A stretch of 64,000 nucleotides of DNA, from assembly GCF_023913775.1 (NCBI RefSeq), contig NZ_JAMXAX010000003.1, positions 51,449 to 115,448 on the forward strand, written 5' to 3'. The notes beneath the pieces are model-generated. The model was not told the DNA's origin, did not search any database, and saw nothing but the letters and a program-made list of their open reading frames with translations. Both the position numbers and the translations under genes were made by a program. This stretch comes from Acidovorax facilis (GTDB lineage Bacteria > Pseudomonadota > Gammaproteobacteria > Burkholderiales > Burkholderiaceae_C). Each line of letters begins with the position of its first letter. Position 1 is the stretch's first letter. Positions 1-7,750 of the stretch are shown here, piece by piece.

Positions 1-1852
1 ATTCGGTCAGGTAGTTGATACCGACACGACCGGTGAATTTTTTGTCCTTCTGCTCAATCGAGGTTCCAGCCATGTGGTCGAGGGTTTTTACAGTGGTCCA
101 ATCCATGCGCCCACCCAGCGTGACCAACCAGTTTCGGGTCAAGCGCATCTGATCCTGCGCATACAGGCCCAGTTGGCTCAGGCGTTGCCCTGAATCGTCG
201 AAATCGGCTGTTGGGGACACCGATACGGTCTGGCCGTAGATCGGATTGAGGACGTCCAGCGTTCCCACTTCGCCAGTGAAGGTGAGGTTGCTCGTCTTCT
301 GGCGTTCGGCGTCCAGGCCGAACAGGAGCTTGTGTTCGACATCCCCAGTCTTGATCGCACCTTCGACTTGAGTATCGATGGCGACCTGCTTGTTGTTCTC
401 CTTGAAGACACGAACTCGGCGCTCCAGCGTACGGCCGTCGTCGGCCAAGCTGCGCGATGTGATGCGGCGATAGGTGACGTCGACATCCGACAGGCGCGTG
501 TTCTGGCGCACGGTCCAGGCGTCATTCAATCTGTGCTCGAACAGGTAGCCAATGGCCGCCTGATCGTGGTCAAAGCCAGTGAACTTTGGCTCTCCCACCA
601 GAATGGACGAGGACATACGAGTGGATGCGCCTGGTGGGGTGTAAGCAAACGCAAACCCGTCGTTTCGATCGCGCAAGAACTCGGACATTATGGTCAGCGA
701 TGTATCTTTGGACAGGGTCCAGGTCAGCGAAGGTGCCAGGTACAGACGGGTGTCAGACACCTGGTCACCGTTGATGTACCTGTCCTGTGTGTCTGCCGTC
801 AATCCAAGGCCAACCACCCGATACAGAACCTTGCCCTGCTCGTCCAAGGAGCCACCGATGTCTGCGGCGACCTGCTGTCGGTTTCGGCTGCCGAGTTGTA
901 TTTCCACCTCGCGCGGCGCATCGGCCCGGGGCCGTTTGCTGACACGATTCACGATACCCCCTGCATCCCCCTTTCCGTACAGCACGGATGCGGGGCCACG
1001 CAGCACTTCAATGCGCTCCAGGCCGTAGGGTTCGCTGCGCTGGTTCGCGAACGCGTTGGCATCGGTGTTCATCCGCAGACCATCCTGATAGAGCGATGTG
1101 CCGAAGCCTGAGAATCCGCGTAGGTTGAGCCAGTCATCCTGCCCACGTGTGTCTGCTCCGTAAACCTGGCTCACAACTCCCGGGACATAGCGCAGTGCCT
1201 CCATGACGGAAAGAGCGCCTCGGTCTTCTATCTCCTGTTTGCCAAGGACGGAAATCGACTGCGGCGTCTCGACGATCGGCGTATCGGTCTTGGTGCCTGT
1301 AGCGCTGCGCTTGGCGACATACCCCGCCACCGGCGCGGTCGCCGTCTCCAATTCTGCCCCTGTCTTCACCGTCACCACCGGCAACACCGCCTCAACCGCG
1401 GGGCGCGGAGGGCTTGCTGGTGCCGGCTCCGCAGCTTGCCGCAACGCATAACTGCCATTTGCCTGCCGCACAGCCTCCAGCCCGGTGCCGGCAAGCAGGG
1501 CCTTGATGGCTGCCTCGGCGGTGAAGGTGCCGTTCAAGCCCGGGCTGTTGCGGCCTTGCACCAGGTCCGAGGCGCCTGCCAGCAGCACCCCCGAGGCGCC
1601 TGCAAACCTGGCCAACACCGTGCCCAGCGGCCCGGCGGGAATGTCGTAGCGTTTTGGCGCTGCTTCAGCCGAAGATGCCGCCGAGCCGGTGTCTTGCGCA
1701 TGGGCCACGGTGCTCCAGCCGGACGCCATCAGCGTGCCGCCCATGAGCGCAAGGTGCACGGCCAGCACCAGGGGCGTGGGCCGGAGGTGGGTCGAATGTG
1801 TGGTTTGGGGCGTGGCGGCCCTGCGGCGGGCGTGGATGGCGCGGTTGGTCAT
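1..1852 (-). CDS. TonB-dependent siderophore receptor with STN domain, 3' end cut by window edge
   Basis: This is an outer-membrane receptor for a ferric siderophore, energised by TonB/ExbBD. Read on the minus strand it begins MTNRAIHARRR at 1852, with AGGAAG placed 7 bases before the ATG. A hydrophobic signal segment ending in AHA follows, then an STN domain (RYDIPAGPLGTVLARF, about residues 65 to 120) that signals to a FecR partner. Next come the linker AVLPVVTV, the plug (IPQSISVL-like, LRGFSGFGTS, EVLRGPASVLYGKGDAGG) and beta-barrel strands. It runs off the left edge before its C-terminal phenylalanine/tryptophan. No fecI/fecR pair lies directly upstream, so its regulator may be outside the window or lost with the deletion scar at about 2.04 kb. 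The substrate cannot be read from the sequence. Confidence 0.9.
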   Translation of the reverse strand, partial: MTNRAIHARRRAATPQTTHSTHLRPTPLVLAVHLALMGGTLMASGWSTVAHAQDTGSAASSAEAAPKRYDIPAGPLGTVLARFAGASGVLLAGASDLVQGRNSPGLNGTFTAEAAIKALLAGTGLEAVRQANGSYALRQAAEPAPASPPRPAVEAVLPVVTVKTGAELETATAPVAGYVAKRSATGTKTDTPIVETPQSISVLGKQEIEDRGALSVMEALRYVPGVVSQVYGADTRGQDDWLNLRGFSGFGTSLYQDGLRMNTDANAFANQRSEPYGLERIEVLRGPASVLYGKGDAGGIVNRVSKRPRADAPREVEIQLGSRNRQQVAADIGGSLDEQGKVLYRVVGLGLTADTQDRYINGDQVSDTRLYLAPSLTWTLSKDTSLTIMSEFLRDRNDGFAFAYTPPGASTRMSSSILVGEPKFTGFDHDQAAIGYLFEHRLNDAWTVRQNTRLSDVDVTYRRITSRSLADDGRTLERRVRVFKENNKQVAIDTQVEGAIKTGDVEHKLLFGLDAERQKTSNLTFTGEVGTLDVLNPIYGQTVSVSPTADFDDSGQRLSQLGLYAQDQMRLTRNWLVTLGGRMDWTTVKTLDHMAGTSIEQKDKKFTGRVGINYLTE

Positions 1853-2038
1853 GCTTCGTCTTCCTGGACAAGGGGTTGATCAGCGAAATCAAGCTGCCCC
1901 TTCGCGCCAACCCAGCGGAGGAATGGACGATTGGGAAGCCTCTCATCCGGTTAATCGAATGAGAGGCCCAAAAGCGGAACCGGTTGCGCGAAGCCCGAGA
2001 GAAATCAATGTGCTGGAACCGGTGACTGCCTGGGGTGT

Positions 2039-2077
2039 TCAGAAACTGTACTTCGCCGTCAACGTCGCTGCGCGTTG
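2039..2077 (-). pseudogene. C-terminal scar of another TonB-dependent receptor
   Basis: On the minus strand the last codons read AQRAATLTAKYSF followed by TGA. This is the typical end of an STN-type receptor; the receptor ending at 2773 closes with AERAATLTATYRF. No upstream receptor sequence continues. The reading runs straight into an opposite-strand DUF3016 fragment. I infer a deletion that left only the last strand of a receptor gene. It is too short to be functional. Confidence 0.6.
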
Positions 2078-2078
2078 C

Positions 2079-2481
2079 GCCCGAGCGGTATGTCGATGCG
2101 GGCGATTACGGCATAAGGGCGCAACGGAATCTCGAATCCATCGAGCGCCATCTCCAGGCCCTTGGACAACGTTGCCTGTCGGCAGGGCAAAGCCTCGACA
2201 TTCGCGTGCTGGACATCGACCTCGCCGGGCGGCATGAATGGTGGCGTCCCGGCGCCTACGATGTGCGCATCATGCGCGGCATCACCTGGCCCCGGATGGA
2301 CCTTCAATACACCTGGAAGGACGAAAACGGCAGGCTGCTCGCCGAGCGGCGCGAGCGCGTTTCGGACATCGACTACCTGTCGCGCAGCGCCTTCGTGCGC
2401 TTCGACAGCGATCCGCTGGTCTACGACAAGGCCATGCTCAAGGAGTGGTTTGACGGGCGCTTGTGTCCGAAGGTGGGCTGA
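2079..2481 (+). pseudogene. DUF3016 domain protein, N-terminally truncated
   Basis: The plus-strand frame reads ERYVDAGDYGIRAQRN, then LESIERHLQALGQRCL, LDIRVLDIDLAGRHEWW, RIMRGITWPRMDLQY, RVSDIDYL and DPLVYDKAMLKEWFD. These are the conserved blocks of DUF3016, a small presumed periplasmic protein family of unknown function often found beside TonB receptors. The usual start and signal peptide are missing. The first conserved block begins inside the leftover tail of a receptor on the other strand, so the gene was cut by a deletion near 2066 to 2080. An ATG in frame at 2035 would add residues that belong to the receptor scar. Expression is unlikely. Confidence 0.6.
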
Positions 2482-2684
2482 AGCTCGGAGCGCAGGCCGG
2501 TCGCGATGTCTGCCGAGGCGGATGCTGCCGGCCTGGTCCAAAGACGGCAGTGGCTCGCTGGCGTAAGGCGCACTCGCCGCGACCGGGACCGGGTTCACCT
2601 TGCGAGAGCGGTTCGCACGAAAAACGGGGGCGCACCCGGTCGCACCCCAATGGCACCACCTTTCAATCCCGAGTGCTCAAAAGT

Positions 2685-2749
2685 CGGTGCTGGTGGGACG
2701 GTGGGGAACCGTCCCAGAGGGGAATCCGTGTTACGTCCCCAATTGTCCT
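2685..2749 (+). promoter_or_regulatory. Hairpin with weak cobalamin-riboswitch resemblance
   Basis: GGGACGGT, loop GGGGA, ACCGTCCC (2695 to 2715) forms a perfect 8-bp hairpin. Flanking bases resemble parts of the cobalamin riboswitch core: CGGTGC before the hairpin, then AATCCG and a GTCCCCAATTGT block like the CCCCGCAACTGT consensus. The later conserved B12-box part is not visible, and no gene follows on this strand. It may be a decayed riboswitch, or simply a terminator for the receptor ending at 2773 on the other strand. Confidence 0.22.
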
Positions 2750-2772
2750 TTCGTGGCTTTCCGGGAGGGGCG

Positions 2773-5271
2773 TCAGAAGCGGTACGTCGCGGTCAACGTT
2801 GCCGCTCGTTCTGCACCCTGATAGCACTCGCCGTGATAGCAGATCGTGTTGTACTTCTTGTTTGCTAGGTTCGCGATGTTGAGCGCAAGACGCCATGGGC
2901 CGGTTTCGTAATGCACGGCCGCGTCGAAGAGCGTCACACCGCGTTCGGAAGTGGTGTTGTACTCGTCGTTCTGGCGCTTACCGATGTAGCGCACACCTCC
3001 TCCGAATCCCAAGCCGTTGCCCAAGGTGTAGTCGAGCCACGCCGAGGCGGACTGCTTGGGCACGAGCGGTGGGGTCTTGCCGACCTCATCCGGGTCCGCG
3101 CTGTTGAGCACCTTCATATCCAGCCGTGTGTAGGCGGCAGCGATGTTCAGGCCCGGCGCGAGTTCGCCCTTGGCTTCCAGTTCGATGCCGCGCGAGCGTT
3201 GCTTGCCAATCTGGCGCTCCTCGTAGGTCGTCGGATCGTAGGTCAGCACGTTGGTCTTACGTAGGTCGAAGGCTGCGGCGGTGAACATGGCGCGCGAGCC
3301 CGCAGGCTGGAACTTGACCCCGATCTCGACTTGCTTACCGCGGCTGGGCTTGAAGGGGTCGCTGTTCGCGTCGGTGCCGCTGTTGGGCAGGAAGGACGTG
3401 GCATAACTGGCGTAGGGAGCCCAACCGTTACCCAACAGGTAGGTTATGCCTGCCCGGCCGCTGAAGGCCCGGTCTGATTGCCGAGTGTTGTTCGCGTTCA
3501 GGCGGTCGTCGGTGGTCTGGCGCACGTGATCCTGGCGGCCACCGAGGGTGACGATCCAACTATCGCCGAATTTGATCTGATCCTGGGCGTAAAGGCCGGT
3601 CTGACGCGTCGACTGGGTCAGATTGCGCAGCGGGTTGGTGGGCAGCGTCACATCCTGGCCGTAGACGGGAGCGAGCAGGTCGAGGTCGGGTGCTGGGCCG
3701 ATGAAACGCAGCGTCTCACCTTTCTGATCGCTGTAGTCGACACCAAGCAGCACTGTGTGCTGAACCGAACCAGTCTGAACCTTGCCCTGCACGCTGGTGT
3801 CGAGCGACGCAAGCGCCACCGAATCGTCCCAGGTCCTGGCGACGCGAGACAGTGTGTGGCCGTCCTCGCCGAGGGAGTCGGCCCAGACCACGCGGCGGCT
3901 CATGTCGATTTGGTTGTAGCGGAAGTTCTGGCGTAGCGTCCAGGCGTCGTTCAGCGCCGTTTCGAAGAGGTAGCCGATCGCGCCCTGCGACTGCTTCATG
4001 CGGCTGAAGCTGTAGTCACCCACTTTGACGTTCGTGAGAACGTAGTTCGCGGTCGCGTAGTAGGGATCTTCACCCGTGGTGTTCTTCAGGACTTCCCCGA
4101 AGACGGTTAGCGATGTCGATGAATTGGGCTGCCAGCGGAAGGACGGCGCGACGTATGTGCGTTTGTGGTTCAGCTTGTGACCATCGGGGTATTCGTCTTG
4201 ATCGTTGCTGTCGAGACCTAAGCCAACCAGGCGATAGCTCAGGTCGCTGTCGCTGCTCATCTTGTCCCCTAGGTCGAACGCCAGTTGCTTCCGCTGGAAG
4301 CTGCCGTACTGGATTTCGATTTCGCGAACCCGATCGCCGGGCTGCTTGCTCACGCGATTGACGATGCCGCCAGCATCCCCCTTGCCGAAGACCATTGACG
4401 AGGGGCCACGCAGCACCTCCACGCGTTCAAGACCGTAGGGCTCAGTCAGATAGTAGACGGGGAGGAACGTTGGCTGGCCCAGCCCGTCCCGATAGATACC
4501 GGTCACGCCTGCGTCAAAGCCTCGCAGTAGGATGTACTCCCAACTGCGGTTGTCGGGGCCATATGTGCTCGTGGTGACGCCGGGCGTATAGCGCACGGCC
4601 TCCATGACGTCCTGCGTGCCGCGCGCCTCCATCTCCTCGCGGCCGATCACCGAAATCGACTGCGGGATTTCGATCAGCGGTGTATCCGTCTTCGTCCCCG
4701 TCGCGCTGCGCTTGGCGACGTAGCCCGCCACCGGCCCGGTCGCCGTTTCCCGCTCGGCCCCGGCCCTCACCGTTACCACGGGCAGCACTGCTTCCTTGAG
4801 CGGTGCCGCTGCCTCGGGTTTGGGCGGAGGTGGGGGACGTTTCTCCAGCAGCCAGCCGCCGTTTTGTTGCCGCACGGCTTCCAGCCCGGTGTCGGCCAGC
4901 AGTGTGCGCAGGGCGGAGGTGGGGGTGTGGCGTCCGTTCACGCCCTGGGTTTGCAGGCCGTTGGTCTGTTCGGTGGAGAAGGACAGCAGAATGCCCGCCT
5001 CCAGTCCCAGGCGCTTGAGCGCGGCGGTGAGCGGGCCGGGCGGGATGTCGTAGGTGCGGGCAGCCTCTTGCGGCGAAAACTCTTGCGGGTTGGCGGGCTG
5101 TGGGTTGGCCTGCTGGGCCAAGGCAGGCTGCGCGGCCAGGGCCATGCCCCACACGGCGTGCGCGGTGGCGCGGGCCAAAGCGGTGCGAACCAAGGCGGCA
5201 TATTTTGAGCCGTTTGCCGAGGGCGGCGCGTGGTGGGCGGCGGATGGGGTGTGTCGGTCGGTGCGACCCAT
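2773..5271 (-). CDS. TonB-dependent siderophore receptor (STN domain, FecA/FpvA type)
   Basis: This is an outer-membrane ferric-siderophore receptor of about 832 residues. I chose the ATG at 5271 (MGRTDRHTPS) because GGAG lies 9 bases upstream; an in-frame ATG at 5316 has no such site. The signal peptide ends about ALAQQ. The STN domain (RTYDIPPGPLTAALKRL) covers about residues 70 to 125 and passes a ligand signal to a FecR protein. The linker KEAVLPVVTVRAGAERE precedes the plug (IPQSISVIGREEMEARG, VEVLRGPSSMVFGKGDAGG). The 22-strand-type barrel closes with ATYRF. The adjacent fecI-fecR pair (7679 to 6038) is the likely regulator, although a parDE cassette has been inserted between fecR and this receptor. 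Confidence 0.93.
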   Translation of the reverse strand: MGRTDRHTPSAAHHAPPSANGSKYAALVRTALARATAHAVWGMALAAQPALAQQANPQPANPQEFSPQEAARTYDIPPGPLTAALKRLGLEAGILLSFSTEQTNGLQTQGVNGRHTPTSALRTLLADTGLEAVRQQNGGWLLEKRPPPPPKPEAAAPLKEAVLPVVTVRAGAERETATGPVAGYVAKRSATGTKTDTPLIEIPQSISVIGREEMEARGTQDVMEAVRYTPGVTTSTYGPDNRSWEYILLRGFDAGVTGIYRDGLGQPTFLPVYYLTEPYGLERVEVLRGPSSMVFGKGDAGGIVNRVSKQPGDRVREIEIQYGSFQRKQLAFDLGDKMSSDSDLSYRLVGLGLDSNDQDEYPDGHKLNHKRTYVAPSFRWQPNSSTSLTVFGEVLKNTTGEDPYYATANYVLTNVKVGDYSFSRMKQSQGAIGYLFETALNDAWTLRQNFRYNQIDMSRRVVWADSLGEDGHTLSRVARTWDDSVALASLDTSVQGKVQTGSVQHTVLLGVDYSDQKGETLRFIGPAPDLDLLAPVYGQDVTLPTNPLRNLTQSTRQTGLYAQDQIKFGDSWIVTLGGRQDHVRQTTDDRLNANNTRQSDRAFSGRAGITYLLGNGWAPYASYATSFLPNSGTDANSDPFKPSRGKQVEIGVKFQPAGSRAMFTAAAFDLRKTNVLTYDPTTYEERQIGKQRSRGIELEAKGELAPGLNIAAAYTRLDMKVLNSADPDEVGKTPPLVPKQSASAWLDYTLGNGLGFGGGVRYIGKRQNDEYNTTSERGVTLFDAAVHYETGPWRLALNIANLANKKYNTICYHGECYQGAERAATLTATYRF

Positions 5272-5395
5272 GGTGTGGTTCTCCGGGATGGTTGAAGACA
5301 GCGTGCTTGTCTTCATTGCCCCGCGAGATGCGCAAAGGGATCACACTGCTTCAAAGAAGCTCTGGCTGGGCTGGTCCCGTTCCGATGTGGTGGCG

Positions 5396-5423
5396 TGTGC
5401 TATCTTGTACACATTCAAGCACA
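5396..5423 (+). promoter_or_regulatory. Candidate operator/promoter of the parDE cassette
   Basis: Inverted repeat TGTGCT (5396 to 5401) and AGCACA (5418 to 5423) encloses an AT-rich stretch, TATCTTGTACAC, that can serve as a -10 region. It lies 10 bases before the antitoxin ATG. Ribbon-helix-helix antitoxins usually repress their own promoters through such repeats, so autoregulation is inferred. Confidence 0.4.
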
Positions 5424-5433
5424 GGAGTCCGGA

Positions 5434-5712
5434 ATGACCACCACCATGACGATTCGACTGGACGACGAGGTGCGCGACCGCCTCGATCAATTGGCCAGCG
5501 CCACCCACCGCAGCAAGTCCTACCTGGCGGCCGAGGCGATCCGCGATTTTGTGGAGGCCAATGAATGGCAGATCCGCGAAATCCAGGCCGCGGTCAAAGA
5601 AGCAGACGCCGGTGACTTTGCCAGCGATGAGGAGCTTGCGGCCCTCGGTGCCAAGTGGCACTCTGGCGCGGCGGCCGACAAGCCGCGCGGATCTGGTGGG
5701 GCTGCGAGTTGA
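5434..5712 (+). CDS. Ribbon-helix-helix antitoxin (ParD/CopG type)
   Basis: The 92-residue product begins MTTTMTIRLDDEVRDRLDQL, the standard ribbon-helix-helix strand and first helix, followed by RSKSYLAAEAIRDFVE. The C-terminal half is charged and probably wraps the toxin. The ATG at 5434 has AGGAG 6 bases upstream, so I prefer it to the longer reading from 5395. The gene overlaps the toxin start by one base (TGATG), which couples their translation. It neutralises the ParE-like product and is expected to bind its own promoter. The cassette sits on the plus strand between a minus-strand fecR and its receptor. Confidence 0.85.
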   Translation: MTTTMTIRLDDEVRDRLDQLASATHRSKSYLAAEAIRDFVEANEWQIREIQAAVKEADAGDFASDEELAALGAKWHSGAAADKPRGSGGAAS

Positions 5713-5996
5713 TGCGGGTCCGGTGGTTGCGCACGGCGCTGCGCAACCTCGACGACGAAGCGACTGACATTGCGATGGACGACCCCAAGGCCGCGCAGAT
5801 GGTGGTGCAGCGCGTTCTTGACGCCGTGGCGGCCTTGGCGGAGCAGCCCGCGCTCGGCCGCCCTGGGCGGGTGGCAGGCACGCGTGAACTGGTGGTGCTG
5901 AAAACGCGCCACATCGTCCCCTACCGCGTACAGGGGCAGACGGTGGAAGTGCTGCGGGTGTTCCACACCTCGCGCCGGCTGCCGCTGAAATGGTGA
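5712..5996 (+). CDS. ParE/RelE-type toxin
   Basis: The 94-residue protein begins MRVRWLRTALRNLDDEATDIA and contains ALGRPGRVAGTRELVV and RHIVPYRVQGQTVEVLRVFHTSRRLP. These are the helical hairpin and C-terminal strands of the RelE/ParE fold. ParE members poison DNA gyrase and RelE members cut mRNA. The H-T-S-R-R-L-P ending is typical of the ParE branch, so gyrase is the more likely target, by family. It starts on the last base of the antitoxin stop codon and forms a two-gene operon. Confidence 0.85.
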   Translation: MRVRWLRTALRNLDDEATDIAMDDPKAAQMVVQRVLDAVAALAEQPALGRPGRVAGTRELVVLKTRHIVPYRVQGQTVEVLRVFHTSRRLPLKW

Positions 5997-6037
5997 CCAG
6001 GCTGCCCATCCGTTTCTGCTCAGCGCGCAGCAGCGCC

Positions 6038-7132
6038 TCACCGCGCAGCCAGCACCACCTCTGCGCCTCCCCACCAGCGGCGCTGCCGGTCAGCGCGGAT
6101 GGGCAAGGCGGTCTGCAGCATGTCGAGCACCTTGTCCGGCTCGGCCAGCGGGTAGGTGCCGGACACCTTGAGCCGGGCCACGGCCGGATCAACCGCCCAG
6201 CGGCCAGCGCCGGTCTCGGTGTCACGCCGGGTCTGGCGGTTCAGTTCGGCCACGAAGTCGGCCAGCGGCATGTCCTGCGCAACGATCATTCCCTGAGCCC
6301 AGGCCACAGCGGCGGGGTCGGCCGCCTGGGCGGGGGTGACGGCCTGGCGGTTGAAGCGTGCCGCTTCGCCCGCGCGCAAGACCGCGTCAGTACCTTCGGC
6401 GGGTAGCCCCTTGCCATGCACATCGCCTGGGCGGATGGCCACCGCGCCCTCAAACACGTTGACCAGGCTGGCATCGGCGGCGCCTGCGTATGCATCGTCC
6501 TTCAGCCGGCGCACGGCAAAGCGCGTGCCCAGGGCGCGGATGCGGCCGTGGGCGGTTTCGACGATGAAGGGGCGCCCCACTGTGTTGCGTTCGTTGCCCG
6601 GCGCGATGCTCGGCGCATTGTCGTGCGCGGTGGTGACGAGGATCTCGCCCCGCAGCAGGCGCAGCAGGCGTTCTTCGCCGCCGTAGCGGATGTCCAGCGC
6701 GGTGCCGGCATTGAGTTCCACGCGGGTGCCGTCGATCAGGGTGAGGCTGCGGCGCTCGCCGGGGCTGGTGCGCGCATCGGCGACCAACTCGGGCCAAGGG
6801 GTGTGCTCGCGCAGCGTCCAGGCGGTGCCGCCGGCAAACAGCAGCACGGCCAGCGTCTTGATGGCTTGGCGGCGCTGGGCGCGGGCTGCGCCGGTCGATG
6901 ACTCGGCTGTGGCCGCCAGCGTGTCGCGGGCCAGCGCGGCGGGCATGCCCTGCAGGCGTTCGCTGAAGGCTGTCATGCGCTGCCAGGCGCGCTCGTGGTC
7001 GGGGTGGGCGTCGCGCCACTGGCGCCAGCGTTCACGGGTGGCGTCGTCCACTGTGTCGGCCTGCAGTTCCACCAGCCATTCTGCGGCTTGCTGCCGCACC
7101 TGGGGCGGAATCGGCAGCGGCTCAGCCCTCAT
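6038..7132 (-). CDS. FecR-family anti-sigma/sigma regulator
   Basis: This inner-membrane regulator receives the signal from an STN-domain receptor and controls the paired FecI sigma factor. It is 364 residues long from the ATG at 7132. The N-terminal DUF4880 domain (QAAEWLVELQADTVDDATRERW) faces the cytoplasm. A membrane helix (IKTLAVLLFAGGTAWTL, about residue 100) follows, then the periplasmic FecR domain (LTLIDGTRVELNAGTALDI, GRIRALGTRFAVR). The C-terminal STN-like domain reads VSGTYPLAEPDKVLDML. Its start overlaps the sigma gene by 11 bases. The usual next gene, the receptor, is displaced by the parDE cassette. Confidence 0.92.
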   Translation of the reverse strand: MRAEPLPIPPQVRQQAAEWLVELQADTVDDATRERWRQWRDAHPDHERAWQRMTAFSERLQGMPAALARDTLAATAESSTGAARAQRRQAIKTLAVLLFAGGTAWTLREHTPWPELVADARTSPGERRSLTLIDGTRVELNAGTALDIRYGGEERLLRLLRGEILVTTAHDNAPSIAPGNERNTVGRPFIVETAHGRIRALGTRFAVRRLKDDAYAGAADASLVNVFEGAVAIRPGDVHGKGLPAEGTDAVLRAGEAARFNRQAVTPAQAADPAAVAWAQGMIVAQDMPLADFVAELNRQTRRDTETGAGRWAVDPAVARLKVSGTYPLAEPDKVLDMLQTALPIRADRQRRWWGGAEVVLAAR

Positions 7133-7679
7133 CGGCAAAGCAACACAGCGCCAAGGCGCGGGCAACGTAGCGCTTGACCGAAGGCACCGAAACGCCCAGC
7201 CGCGCCGCGATCTCGGCCTGCGGCAGGCCGTCGAGCTGCGAGAGCAAGAACGCCTCGCGCACTGGGCCGGGCAAGGTGCCCAGCAGGCGGTCGACTTCAA
7301 TCAGGGTTTCGAGCAGCATGGCGCGCACCTCGGGCGCCGGGGCCAGCGGCTCGGGCATGGACGCCAGCGCTTCCGCCCAAGCCAACTCCAGCTTCTGGCG
7401 CCGGTAGTGGTTGGACACCAGGCCCTTGGCCACCGTGGTCAGGTAGGCGCGCGGCTCGCGCAGTTCATCCAGCGCCAGCGCGTCGCGCCGCGTCAGCAGG
7501 CGCAAAAAGGTGTCTTGCGCCAGATCGGCGGCCTGGTGGCTGCACCCCAGCTTGCGGCGCAGCCAACCGTACAGCCAACCGTGGTGGTGGCTGTACAGCG
7601 TATGCACTTGCTGCTGGATGGCGGATTCGGCGACGGACACGAACACCCTCGCGTAAACGCTGGCTGGGGTGCTCGGCAC
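7122..7679 (-). CDS. FecI-type ECF sigma factor
   Basis: This extracytoplasmic-function sigma factor directs RNA polymerase to iron-transport genes when released by FecR. The 185-residue product has region 2 (QQQVHTLYSHHHGWLYGWLRRKLGC, QAADLAQDTFLRLL) and region 4 (LLSQLDGLPQAEIAARLGVSVPSVKRYVARAL). The start is taken as GTG at 7679 because the close paralogue at 13224 shares the same leader and the same VPSTPAS beginning. No strong ribosome site is visible. The 3' end overlaps fecR. Confidence 0.88.
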   Translation of the reverse strand: MPSTPASVYARVFVSVAESAIQQQVHTLYSHHHGWLYGWLRRKLGCSHQAADLAQDTFLRLLTRRDALALDELREPRAYLTTVAKGLVSNHYRRQKLELAWAEALASMPEPLAPAPEVRAMLLETLIEVDRLLGTLPGPVREAFLLSQLDGLPQAEIAARLGVSVPSVKRYVARALALCCFADEG

Positions 7680-7722
7680 CTTGGCTGGTAGGTTTGCAAT
7701 TGGGAATTGTTCGCATCTTATC
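7677..7722 (-). repeat. fecI leader, copy 1 of a duplicated regulatory sequence
   Basis: The minus strand upstream of this fecI reads GATAAGATGCGAACAATTCC and continues into CAATTG, CAAACC and CAGCCAAGGTGCCG. The same bases with only scattered changes stand before the fecI at 13224. Both copies hold an AT-rich near-palindrome, CAATTCCCAATTG or CAATTCCCAATTA, and a GATAA motif of weak Fur-box character. The two units arose by duplication and probably share a repressor. Confidence 0.6.
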
Positions 7723-7750
7723 GTCACATGGTACCCGGGATCAATGTGGT

